Assembly (NCBI GenBank): GCA_031253365.1
Contig: JAIRWE010000135.1
Span: 1-17,686 of the forward strand
Direction of reading: 5' to 3'
DNA length: 17,686 nt
DNA from: Oscillospiraceae bacterium
Lineage (GTDB): Bacteria; Bacillota; Clostridia; Oscillospirales; Ruminococcaceae
Below the pieces are notes generated by a model. It was not told where the DNA came from. It saw only the letters and a list, made by a program, of their open reading frames with translations, and searched no databases. Shown piece by piece: positions 5,915 through 12,877 of this stretch (positions are counted from its first letter, which is position 1; each line of letters starts with the position of its first letter). The position numbers were made by a program, and so were the translations under genes.

Positions 5915-6634
5915 ATGGCAAAATTAAAGGAACTGCTTGACAGCCGTTCAAATACTTTCTTGATGACGGAGGCCGAAAAAGAAGCGGAGAGGCAGCGCAA
6001 AATATCCGAAATAGCCGAACAGGTCTGGAAGGAGCTGTACGGCGTGTTCGCCAACCTTACCGACGAGGAATTGGCGGGTACGGTTATAGTTTCCATACGC
6101 CTTGATAATTCCGGCAATTTTATTTACACCGTTTCCTGCGACCCCGAATGTACGCCCCACGCGGTTATCTCCGCCCATAAATGCCCGGCGGAGGATTTGC
6201 GGGACGCGCTGGACCACGCGTTCGTCCTCGCGCAAATCGACAGTATCCCCACGAAACGCTGCGGTTATATCTGGCAGTTTATCTATTCCCCGGACGACGA
6301 CGAGGACGCCTCTTCCGGCGAGATGACCACCGACCTGTCGCAGGGGTTTTACCCGGACGACGCGTTTGTCCAGAAAGTCGCGAAACTGAAAGAGCGTTAC
6401 GCGGAAGCGGACGGCGTCGCCATTAACGCCATCGTCTCGGTCGGATACGACAGCCTGGAAGAACTGAAAAAGCAGCTTAAAAAAGTCAACTCGGAAACCA
6501 AGAACGAGGAAAAGCCGGAACGCGAGCGGTTGTCCAACGCCATGGGCGCGTTCAACGCCAAGCGTGCGAACGAGCTTGAATCGGTGCTGAAAGAAGCCTT
6601 TGACTTAATGGACGAGCTGACCAAAGGCAAGTAA
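5915..6634 (+). CDS. Conserved-looking hypothetical protein, partner of the KaiC/ATP-grasp-like protein
   Basis: 239-aa soluble protein that I do not recognise. Residues 1-45 are charged and probably helical. About 45-130 looks like a compact alpha/beta domain (IVSIRLDNSGNFIYTVSCDP, then a two-cysteine region ending YIWQFIYSPDDDEDASSGE). The last 75 residues are rich in Lys, Glu and Ala and likely form a long helix or coiled coil. There is no signal peptide or membrane segment. It is the first gene behind a strong promoter, and only 6 bases separate it from the next gene, which has a poor ribosome site of its own. The two are therefore probably translationally coupled and may act together. 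Confidence 0.8.
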   Translation: MAKLKELLDSRSNTFLMTEAEKEAERQRKISEIAEQVWKELYGVFANLTDEELAGTVIVSIRLDNSGNFIYTVSCDPECTPHAVISAHKCPAEDLRDALDHAFVLAQIDSIPTKRCGYIWQFIYSPDDDEDASSGEMTTDLSQGFYPDDAFVQKVAKLKERYAEADGVAINAIVSVGYDSLEELKKQLKKVNSETKNEEKPERERLSNAMGAFNAKRANELESVLKEAFDLMDELTKGK

Positions 6635-6640
6635 TACCTT

Positions 6641-9208
6641 ATGGCAATCGACAAAAGGGTGAGTACGGGGCTTGACGGTCTTGACAACGTAATCGATATG
6701 CTGAGGCTGGGCGACAACGTCGTGTGGCAGGTGCAGTCCGTCGAGGATTACCTTCAAGTGGTGAAGCCCTACATAAGGCAGTCCAAGAAAGACGGTCGCA
6801 GGTTGGTTTATTTCCGTTTCGGAACCCACAAGCCTTTAATGGGGGAGGACGAGCCTTCCGTCGTGTACAAAACGGACGCGTCGGAGGGCTTTGAGGGCTT
6901 TGCGGCGAAGGTTCACGACATTATCGAACGGGAAGGGCTTGAGGCTTTTTATGTTTTCGACTGCCTGAGCGACCTTTTGCAGTTTTGGTATTCGGATTTG
7001 ATGATAGGCAATTTTTTTCGCGTCACCTGCCCGTTCCTTTTCCGGCTGGACACTGTCGCCTATTTCGCGCTTTTACGCGGCGTCCACACCCACGCCACGA
7101 TTGCGCGCATACGTGAAACCACGCAGCTTCTCCTCGATATTTACGGCGCCGACGGGAAAATCTACGTTCACCCGCTTAAAGTCTGGGAGAGATATACGCC
7201 CACCATGTTCTTCCCCCATTTAATCGAAGGCGAAAACGCGGTTTCGGTCACCGCCAGCGCGGACGCCGCCATGCTGTTTTCGGGAATGGGGAAAAGCGTC
7301 CGCCCGCGCGATTATTGGGAAGTCAACCTCGAACGCGCCCATCTCGCCGTTGACAGCGACGAGGAAACCCGCTCCGAAATCAAGAAACTTCTCATAAGCC
7401 TGATAATCGGCAAATCCCCGCGCATAGCCGAACTTGCCGACAGGTATTTTTCATTGCGCGACATTCTTGACATAGCGTCGAGGGAGATAGGGACCGGCTT
7501 CATCGGCGGGAAAAGCGTCGGTATGCTCATAGGGAGGAAAATCCTCGAAAAGGACGTTCCCGATGAAACGAAAAACCGCCGCGAACCCCACGATTCCTAC
7601 TATCTGGGTTCGGATATTTTTTATACCTATATCGTGCAGAACGACTGGTGGGAGCTGCGTTGCAAGCAGAAAACCCCCGACGGTTACTTTTCCCTCGCGC
7701 CGGAGTTTCGGGAAAAACTGCTCGGCGGGAAATTCCCCGACATAATCAAAGAGCAGTTCGTCGAAATGATGGAGCATTACGGGCAGTCGCCGATAATCGT
7801 GCGTTCAAGCTCGCTTTTGGAGGACAACTTCGGCAACGCTTTCGCGGGGAAATACGAGAGCGTTTTTTGCGCCAACCAAGGCGCGCCCGAGGAACGCTTC
7901 GCGGCGTTTGAACGCGCCGTCAAGACGGTTTACGCCAGCGCCATGAGCGACGACGCGCTGACTTACCGCCAAAGCCGCGGACTCGCCGACATGGACGAGC
8001 AGATGGCGATTTTGGTGCAACGCGTTTCGGGGGACCATTACGGCGATTTGTTTTTTCCGCACGCGGCGGGGGTGGGACATTCCTCCAACCTTTATGTCTG
8101 GAACAAGGACATGGACCCGAACGCGGGTATGCTACGCTTGGTTTTCGGGCTGGGAACCCGCGCCGTTGACCGCGTTTCCGGCGACTACGCGAAAATCGTT
8201 TCGCTTGACTGCCCCGAAAAGGGCGTTCCCGTCGCTTACGGCGACGAGAGGAAGTTTTCGCAGCACAAAGCCGACGTACTCAATCTCAGGGAAAACGTTC
8301 ACACGGAAATATCCCTCGACAGCCTGCGCGACATTAACCTTAAAACCGATAAAAGCATTTTTTTCAGCGTCGATACGGCTTTGTTGTCGCGTATGCGCGA
8401 GTCGGGCGCGCAAAACCGCGCCGAACCGCAAATTCTCGACTTCAAAAAGCTGCTCACAAAGACCGATTTCCCCGCCGCCGTAAAGACGATGCTCGACGCG
8501 CTTGCCGCCGCTTACGACTACCCCGTGGATATCGAGTTTACCGCCAATTTCAACTCAAACGGCGATTTCAGGTTTAATCTGCTTCAATGCCGCCCACTGC
8601 AAACCAAGGGGCTGGGCAGAGCCGTCGGCATACCCGAATACGAGGCGAACGACGTTTTCTTTTCGTCGTCGGGAAATTTTATGGGCGGCAACGTCAGAAT
8701 CCCGATAGATTACGTGATTTTCGTAAGGGCGGGCGAGTACCTTGAACTCCCCGAGCGCGAGAAATACAACGTCGCGCGGGTAATCGGCGAGTTGAACCAA
8801 AAGCTGAAAGGCAAAAGCAACCTGCTGGCGGGACCGGGAAGGTGGGGGACGACCACGCCGTCGCTCGGGGTGCCGGTGCATTTCAGCGAACTGTGCAATA
8901 TGAGCGCCATGTGCGAGATTTCGTACCGCAAGGGCGGGCTTATGCCGGAACTGTCGTTCGGGAGCCACTTTTTCCAGGATATTGTGGAATCGGGAATCTT
9001 TTACGCCGCCGTCCTCGAAGGGGAGGAAGGCGTCGAGTTTCGCCCCGAGTATATTTTGAATAAGAAGAATCTGCTTACCGAAACGCTTTCGGACAAAAAG
9101 GAATGGGAGCGGGTGATTCATCTCGCGCGCTTCGGCGCTTCCGAAGGCGCTTTGACGCTGTATTCGGACATAACGAGCCAAAAGGTTTTATGCGTGGGGC
9201 AGGGATAG
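6641..9208 (+). CDS. KaiC-like / PEP-pyruvate-binding (PPDK_N, ATP-grasp) domain protein
   Basis: 855-aa cytosolic protein. The N-terminal part (about 1-235) begins STGLDGLDNVIDMLRLGDNVVW, which follows the layout of KaiC/RecA-like domains (GLD...L..G), but the Walker A GxxGxGKT is missing; FYVFDCLSDLL (about 103-113) sits where Walker B would be. Residues about 284-655 form the ATP-grasp domain of PEP synthase and pyruvate phosphate dikinase: GFIGGKSVG (about 286), IVRSSSLLED (about 386), GLGTRAVDRVSGDY and the closing LLQCRPLQ (about 646). A further domain with GPGRWGTTTPSLGVPV (about 730) ends it. The phosphohistidine swivel domain and the PEP-binding barrel are absent, so it cannot perform the complete PEP synthase reaction. 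I recall similar fusions in Clostridia and other anaerobes, without a known function. Confidence 0.85.
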   Translation: MAIDKRVSTGLDGLDNVIDMLRLGDNVVWQVQSVEDYLQVVKPYIRQSKKDGRRLVYFRFGTHKPLMGEDEPSVVYKTDASEGFEGFAAKVHDIIEREGLEAFYVFDCLSDLLQFWYSDLMIGNFFRVTCPFLFRLDTVAYFALLRGVHTHATIARIRETTQLLLDIYGADGKIYVHPLKVWERYTPTMFFPHLIEGENAVSVTASADAAMLFSGMGKSVRPRDYWEVNLERAHLAVDSDEETRSEIKKLLISLIIGKSPRIAELADRYFSLRDILDIASREIGTGFIGGKSVGMLIGRKILEKDVPDETKNRREPHDSYYLGSDIFYTYIVQNDWWELRCKQKTPDGYFSLAPEFREKLLGGKFPDIIKEQFVEMMEHYGQSPIIVRSSSLLEDNFGNAFAGKYESVFCANQGAPEERFAAFERAVKTVYASAMSDDALTYRQSRGLADMDEQMAILVQRVSGDHYGDLFFPHAAGVGHSSNLYVWNKDMDPNAGMLRLVFGLGTRAVDRVSGDYAKIVSLDCPEKGVPVAYGDERKFSQHKADVLNLRENVHTEISLDSLRDINLKTDKSIFFSVDTALLSRMRESGAQNRAEPQILDFKKLLTKTDFPAAVKTMLDALAAAYDYPVDIEFTANFNSNGDFRFNLLQCRPLQTKGLGRAVGIPEYEANDVFFSSSGNFMGGNVRIPIDYVIFVRAGEYLELPEREKYNVARVIGELNQKLKGKSNLLAGPGRWGTTTPSLGVPVHFSELCNMSAMCEISYRKGGLMPELSFGSHFFQDIVESGIFYAAVLEGEEGVEFRPEYILNKKNLLTETLSDKKEWERVIHLARFGASEGALTLYSDITSQKVLCVGQG

Positions 9209-9232
9209 CGTTAAGAAGGGGTTGCGCCGGAT

Positions 9233-9457
9233 ATGAGCAGCGAGAAATTAGTTAAGTGGTGGATATTTTGTATTTATTTGGCGGCGTCGGAGTTTAAAGT
9301 TTTGGAGTCGACGGTTTACGCGTGGTTTACCGAATACGGCATATTTGAGTACACGGAAGAAAATTATGAAACTTTGCACACTCAAAGCGCGGAGTTTGTG
9401 TTGGGTTCCATACTTGAAAAATTAAGAAGGAACGGGTTTTCAGAGGTACCCTTATGA
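9233..9457 (+). CDS. DUF3791 family protein
   Basis: 74-aa protein matching the DUF3791 pattern: a hydrophobic first helix (WWIFCIYLAASEF), then AWFTEYGIFEYTEENYETLHTQSAEFVLGSILEKL, containing the family's YG...Y..E.YE.LHT...E signature. DUF3791 genes are regularly found beside DUF3990 genes in Clostridia and are thought to be antitoxin-like partners; no biochemical role is established to my knowledge. It starts 24 bases after the ATP-grasp gene with an AAGAAGGGG ribosome site, so it is probably in the same transcript. Its stop overlaps the next start (ATGA). Confidence 0.8.
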   Translation: MSSEKLVKWWIFCIYLAASEFKVLESTVYAWFTEYGIFEYTEENYETLHTQSAEFVLGSILEKLRRNGFSEVPL

Positions 9458-10068
9458 GTAACGCGGACGCCGTTTTATTTCACGGCAGTAATTTATGCGT
9501 GACCGAACCGAATTTGAGGTACAGCCGGAAATGTTTGGACTTCGGGAGCGGGTTTTATACGACGAATATACTTAATCAAGCGCGTAATTGGGCGATAAGC
9601 GTAGCCAACGAAAGAGGCGGGACGCCTTACGTTACTTCTTATCTGTTCAAACGAAACAATTTAAACGGCAAATCATTTCGCGGGGTGTCAAAAGAATGGG
9701 CGTGGTGCATAGTCGCGTACAGAATGGCGGCGAGAACGTGCAGTCCCAAAATGGCGGAAATTTTTAAGAAACGCAGAGATTTTTTCAGCGTATACGATTA
9801 CATAGAGGGCGAGGTCGCCGACGACGATGTTTTTGACTCCGTTGAGCGTTTCTGTTCGTTCTTGTCCTTGTGCAAGACCGAGAAAGATTTGGAAATGTCA
9901 TTGGGCATATTGGTCAACGATATAAAGAGCAAAGGGAAGAACCATCAGCTGTGCTTAAAAACTCGGAAAGCAATCGACGCGTTAGAGCACGTAAAGGCGG
10001 GTGACGTTGATGTACAGAACACCGAGCGCGGAAACCCAAAAAACAGTGAGCGAACTGGTGGCGCTTAA
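9454..10068 (+). CDS. DUF3990 protein, ADP-ribosyltransferase-like putative toxin
   Basis: 204-aa protein whose N terminus fits DUF3990: LFHGS at residues 8-12 and LDFGSGFYTT at 28-37, followed by QARNWA (42-47) and a YVTSYLF strand. His in HGS and Tyr in GFYTT resemble the first two positions of the H-Y-E type ADP-ribosyltransferase site, and DUF3990 has been grouped with that fold; the third catalytic residue cannot be placed with certainty. If active it would transfer ADP-ribose from NAD to an unknown target. It overlaps the DUF3791 stop by four bases (ATGA), with AGAGG 7 bases upstream, which suggests coupled translation. The C-terminal 70 residues are charged and not conserved as far as I can tell. 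Confidence 0.78.
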   Translation: MSNADAVLFHGSNLCVTEPNLRYSRKCLDFGSGFYTTNILNQARNWAISVANERGGTPYVTSYLFKRNNLNGKSFRGVSKEWAWCIVAYRMAARTCSPKMAEIFKKRRDFFSVYDYIEGEVADDDVFDSVERFCSFLSLCKTEKDLEMSLGILVNDIKSKGKNHQLCLKTRKAIDALEHVKAGDVDVQNTERGNPKNSERTGGA

Positions 10069-10252
10069 AATATGCGAAGCGTTGAAAGTTTCTCCCAAAG
10101 AGGCGTTGGGGTTGTGGTATTCCTCGCAAACGTACCGGAAATTCGTCAGCCCGCGCTTTAATATAGCCAGAGAGGGCGGCATGGCGATGGTCGAGCGTTT
10201 GGCGATTGAATGGGACAGCCGACCGCTTTACGCGATAATCAAGGATTTGTAA
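10010..10252 (+). CDS. Small hypothetical protein, third member of the DUF3791/DUF3990 cluster
   Basis: 80-aa protein with a helical first part (VSELVALKICEALKVSPKEALGLWYSSQTYRKFV) and an ending of IEWDSRPLYAIIKDL. It may be a distant DUF3791-like protein, since DUF3990 genes often sit between two small partners, but the LHT signature is absent. It begins inside the DUF3990 gene, overlapping its end by 59 bases in another frame. The ATG at 10010 has GGTGA 6 bases before it; a GTG at 10001 is an alternative with a closer AAAGG. Together with the two genes ahead it forms a tightly coupled three-gene module. The function is unknown; antitoxin or accessory partner is inferred. Confidence 0.7.
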   Translation: MYRTPSAETQKTVSELVALKICEALKVSPKEALGLWYSSQTYRKFVSPRFNIAREGGMAMVERLAIEWDSRPLYAIIKDL

Positions 10253-10325
10253 TAGGGTACCTCTAAAAACCTACTTTCGGCGATTTTCGGCGAAAATTTT
10301 GCCGTACCGTAAAATCCCGTCGGCT

Positions 10326-12284
10326 TCACGCCTTTTCAAAATCCACCGTTCCCGTCGGAACGCCGCACCCCGCACACCTCACCCTTATCCTGTCGCCCGT
10401 CACGAACCTGTCCCCCGTGAAGTCGTTCGCCACGGCTATATCGCCGATTAGCCTGTACCCGCCGTTATACGGCAGCGCAACGCGCCCCTCGACGGTGTTC
10501 GGGAGCATGACGAAGACGCTGTTTTCGGTAACGCCGGAAATAATCCCGTCGAATTCCTCCCCGACGCGGGGGGACATATATTCCGCAGCGTAAAATCTGC
10601 GGCAGTCGCGTTCGGCGGCGACGGCGCGAAGCTCGGTTTCGCTTGACGCGGCGGCGGCTTCCTCGGTGAATCTGCCGTATTTCTTTTTCAATTCCTTTTC
10701 GCCCGATATGAACGAGGACAGGATTCTGTGAACGCTCAGGTCGGGGTAGCGGCGTATCGGCGAGGTGAAATGCGTGTATTCCCTCATCACCAGCCCGAAA
10801 TGCCCCAGCGGTTTTACGTCGTAGCGCGCTTTTGCCATCGCGCGCAGAACCGCCATATTCACAACGTCGAACTTATCGGAACCGCGCGCGGCTTCAATGA
10901 CCGCCGAAAGCGACGGCGCCGTGGGTTTCAGATTATCCGCGCTTATTCCGAGGGCGTTGAGCGTTTCGGAAAGGCGTGCCGTTTTTTCCGCGGCGGGCGG
11001 TTCGTGGACGCGGTACACGAACGGCAGCTTTTCCTTCATGGCGAGGCGGGCGGCGGCGTTGTTGGCAAGCAGCATAAATTCCTCGATTATCCCCTCCGAA
11101 ACGCCGTTCTCGCGCCTTTTTATGTCAAGACATTCGCCGTTTTCCCCGCAGATAATCTTGCTTTCGGCGACGCAAAGCGCGGGGGAACCCGCTTCGGCGC
11201 GATTTTTTTTCAAAATGTCCGCCAATTCCGCCATGACCGGAATTTGCCCCGCCGTTTCGGCGTATTTTTTTATGACGGCTTCATCGGCTTCCCCTTTGAG
11301 AAGGGCGTTCACCTCGCCGTAAACGCCCTGCACCCGCGAGCGTATGATTGTCTTTTTGAACTCGAACGATTTCAGCTCCCCGTTCTCCCCCACCAGCATA
11401 AGGCAGGAAAACGCCGCTCTGTCGCAACGCGGGTTAAGGGAACAAATGCCGTTGGATAACCGCTTCGGGAGCATGGGAACGACCATATCCGCGATATACA
11501 CGCTCGTCCCCCGCTTGAACGCCTCTTTGTCAAGCGCGCTTTTGAAGGCGACGAAATGCGAAACGTCCGCGATATGCACCCCCAGCCCGTACCCCCCGGG
11601 AACGCGCCGTATGCTTACCGCGTCGTCGATGTCCTTGGTATCCTCCCCGTCTATGGTGAAAACGGGGATATGGCGCAAGTCAAGGCGTTCGGGCGAACGC
11701 GGCTCGTTTTCGCAGACATACTCCGCCTCCCTCAAAACGTCGTCCGGAAAGCCGACCGTTATGCCTTTTTCTTCCAAATAAGCGTTCGCGCATACCCTCG
11801 CGCTTGACGACGACCCGTAAACGGCGGATATGTCCGCGACGTGTCCGTCGTGGCTTGAACCGCGCCTTTTAATCGTGAACCGAACCTTATCTCCCGCTTT
11901 CGCGCTTACGGAGCGTTTTGAAATTTCAAGCGGTCGCCGCGAGCCGAAACTGTCGGATTTCAGATACAAGCCGCCGTATTCCCCGTCCACGACCGTACCC
12001 GTAAGCGTATTCCCGCTTTCGGTAATCACGCGCAGCAGCCTGGCTTCTTTCATGCTTTCGCTGTCGCGGGCGGGAGCGGTAACCGTAAAAATCGCGGTGT
12101 CCCCGGGGATTCCGCCGCCTAAATCGCGCCCCGAAACGAAGTATTCCTCGTTCGTCGAAACGTCCCTGACGAAGCCGTGCGTGCGCAAAACCCGTATAAT
12201 CTCCCCCTCGAACGTGTTTCCGCCGAATCCCGCGCGCGGCGCGCGAGCCGAAGTTTTCGGCGGTTTGCCGTTTTTCTTTCCCAT
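10326..12284 (-). CDS. rnr: Ribonuclease R (3'-5' exoribonuclease)
   Basis: RNase II/R-family exonuclease that degrades structured RNA in the cytosol in the 3' to 5' direction. The 652-aa protein has N-terminal OB-type cold-shock domains (about 20-150), the RNB catalytic domain with TIDGEDTKDIDDAVS (about 210-224), whose aspartates bind the catalytic metals, NGICSLNP, and HFTSPIRRYPDLSVHR, and a C-terminal S1 domain (VGEEFDGIISGVTENSVFV). It is shorter than typical RNase R because the N-terminal winged-helix region is missing. The frame is open to 12428, but that part lies inside secG and before a terminator; ATG 12284 with GGGGG 7 bases upstream is the sensible start. It follows secG, a common Firmicutes order; smpB is not next to it. 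Confidence 0.95.
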   Translation of the reverse strand: MGKKNGKPPKTSARAPRAGFGGNTFEGEIIRVLRTHGFVRDVSTNEEYFVSGRDLGGGIPGDTAIFTVTAPARDSESMKEARLLRVITESGNTLTGTVVDGEYGGLYLKSDSFGSRRPLEISKRSVSAKAGDKVRFTIKRRGSSHDGHVADISAVYGSSSSARVCANAYLEEKGITVGFPDDVLREAEYVCENEPRSPERLDLRHIPVFTIDGEDTKDIDDAVSIRRVPGGYGLGVHIADVSHFVAFKSALDKEAFKRGTSVYIADMVVPMLPKRLSNGICSLNPRCDRAAFSCLMLVGENGELKSFEFKKTIIRSRVQGVYGEVNALLKGEADEAVIKKYAETAGQIPVMAELADILKKNRAEAGSPALCVAESKIICGENGECLDIKRRENGVSEGIIEEFMLLANNAAARLAMKEKLPFVYRVHEPPAAEKTARLSETLNALGISADNLKPTAPSLSAVIEAARGSDKFDVVNMAVLRAMAKARYDVKPLGHFGLVMREYTHFTSPIRRYPDLSVHRILSSFISGEKELKKKYGRFTEEAAAASSETELRAVAAERDCRRFYAAEYMSPRVGEEFDGIISGVTENSVFVMLPNTVEGRVALPYNGGYRLIGDIAVANDFTGDRFVTGDRIRVRCAGCGVPTGTVDFEKA

Positions 12285-12297
12285 TGAGTGTCCCCCG

Positions 12298-12330
12298 AAA
12301 AAAAGCGGGGGGCGCCAAGCGCCCGCCCGC
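12298..12330 (-). terminator. Rho-independent terminator between secG and rnr
   Basis: On the minus strand GCGGG-C-GGGCGC, loop TTG, GCGCCC-CCCGC forms an 11-bp GC stem with a single bulge, followed by seven T's (12304-12298). The T-run ends only 14 bases before the rnr ATG, so it either terminates most secG transcripts or acts as an attenuator for rnr. I see no separate rnr promoter downstream of it. Confidence 0.88.
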
Positions 12331-12345
12331 CGATTTGTTGCTTGA

Positions 12346-12768
12346 TTATTCCGTGCCGCCGTCGTCGTCGCCGATTGTATCGTCGTCGTCGCCGATTGTG
12401 TCGTCGTCGTCGTCGCCGATTGTATCATCGTCGTCGTCGCCGATTATGTCGTCGTCGTCGCCGATTGTATCGTCGATTATACCGTCGTCGCCGGAACCGG
12501 CTCCCGTACCCAGCCCGTCGGGGAAATGCACGCCGACGATGCTTACCGCCATCGCCACCACGAAGAAAAGCACCGCCGCCGCGGTCGTGAACCGTTTCAG
12601 CTTAATTTCCTTGGTGCGCCCCATGTTGCGCTGGTAATAGTTGTCGGAGCTTGAACCCGTTATGGATTGCGACATCCCCCTTTTCGAGTCCTGCATAAGA
12701 ACGATGACGATTATGAATATGCACGATATGATAAGCAGTATCGCGCTTACTGTTTCGTAAATTCCCAT
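12346..12768 (-). CDS. secG: Preprotein translocase subunit SecG with an acidic repeat tail
   Basis: Auxiliary membrane subunit of the SecYEG translocon. Residues 3-25 and about 60-81 are the two membrane helices, joined by the conserved polar loop (MQDSKRGMSQSITGSS, then YYQRNMGRTKEIKLKRF). Normal SecG ends near residue 80. Here about 55 more residues follow, the last 45 built from repeats of the form (D)4-5-T/I-IG, ending GTE. By known SecG topology the tail would lie outside the membrane. A ribosome site AGGAGG precedes the ATG, and a sigma-A promoter lies at 12810-12839. rnr is downstream beyond a strong terminator. SecG identity is firm; the role of the tail is unknown. Confidence 0.92.
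   Translation of the reverse strand: MGIYETVSAILLIISCIFIIVIVLMQDSKRGMSQSITGSSSDNYYQRNMGRTKEIKLKRFTTAAAVLFFVVAMAVSIVGVHFPDGLGTGAGSGDDGIIDDTIGDDDDIIGDDDDDTIGDDDDDTIGDDDDTIGDDDGGTE
12361..12474. repeat. In-frame minisatellite encoding the SecG Asp-rich tail
   Basis: Five consecutive units starting GCCGATT, at 12370, 12391, 12415, 12439 and 12460, with lengths 21, 24, 24, 21 and 15 bases and internal GTC triplet runs. All lengths are multiples of three, so gain or loss of units or triplets keeps secG in frame. Confidence 0.9.
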
Positions 12769-12809
12769 TGGTTCCTCCTGTGTGTGTCGAAAGTACGGGC
12801 ACGCGGACT

Positions 12810-12839
12810 ATTATAGCACATGGCGGCGGGGCTTGTCAA
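12810..12839 (-). promoter_or_regulatory. Sigma-A type promoter of secG
   Basis: Minus-strand TTGACA (12839-12834), 18-base spacer, TATAAT (12815-12810), about 40 bases before the secG start. It sits between secG and the end of the upstream restriction endonuclease gene. Confidence 0.85.
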
Positions 12840-12877
12840 GCGTTTTGTCGGCGTTTCGGGAAAATTTTCGGGGAAAA

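Noticed and set aside
10279..10304. Hairpin between the third DUF3990-cluster gene and rnr as a terminator
   Set aside because: The ATTTTC-GGC-GAAAAT stem is AT-rich and lacks a clear T-run right after it on either strand; too weak to call.
12285..12428. Upstream extension of the rnr reading frame (Thr-rich)
   Set aside because: It is an alternative reading of the secG repeat and crosses the terminator; the ATG at 12284 with a ribosome site is preferred.
12361..12474. Regular short repeats that might suggest a CRISPR array
   Set aside because: Units are contiguous without unique spacers, are in frame within secG and encode the Asp-rich tail; no cas genes are present.
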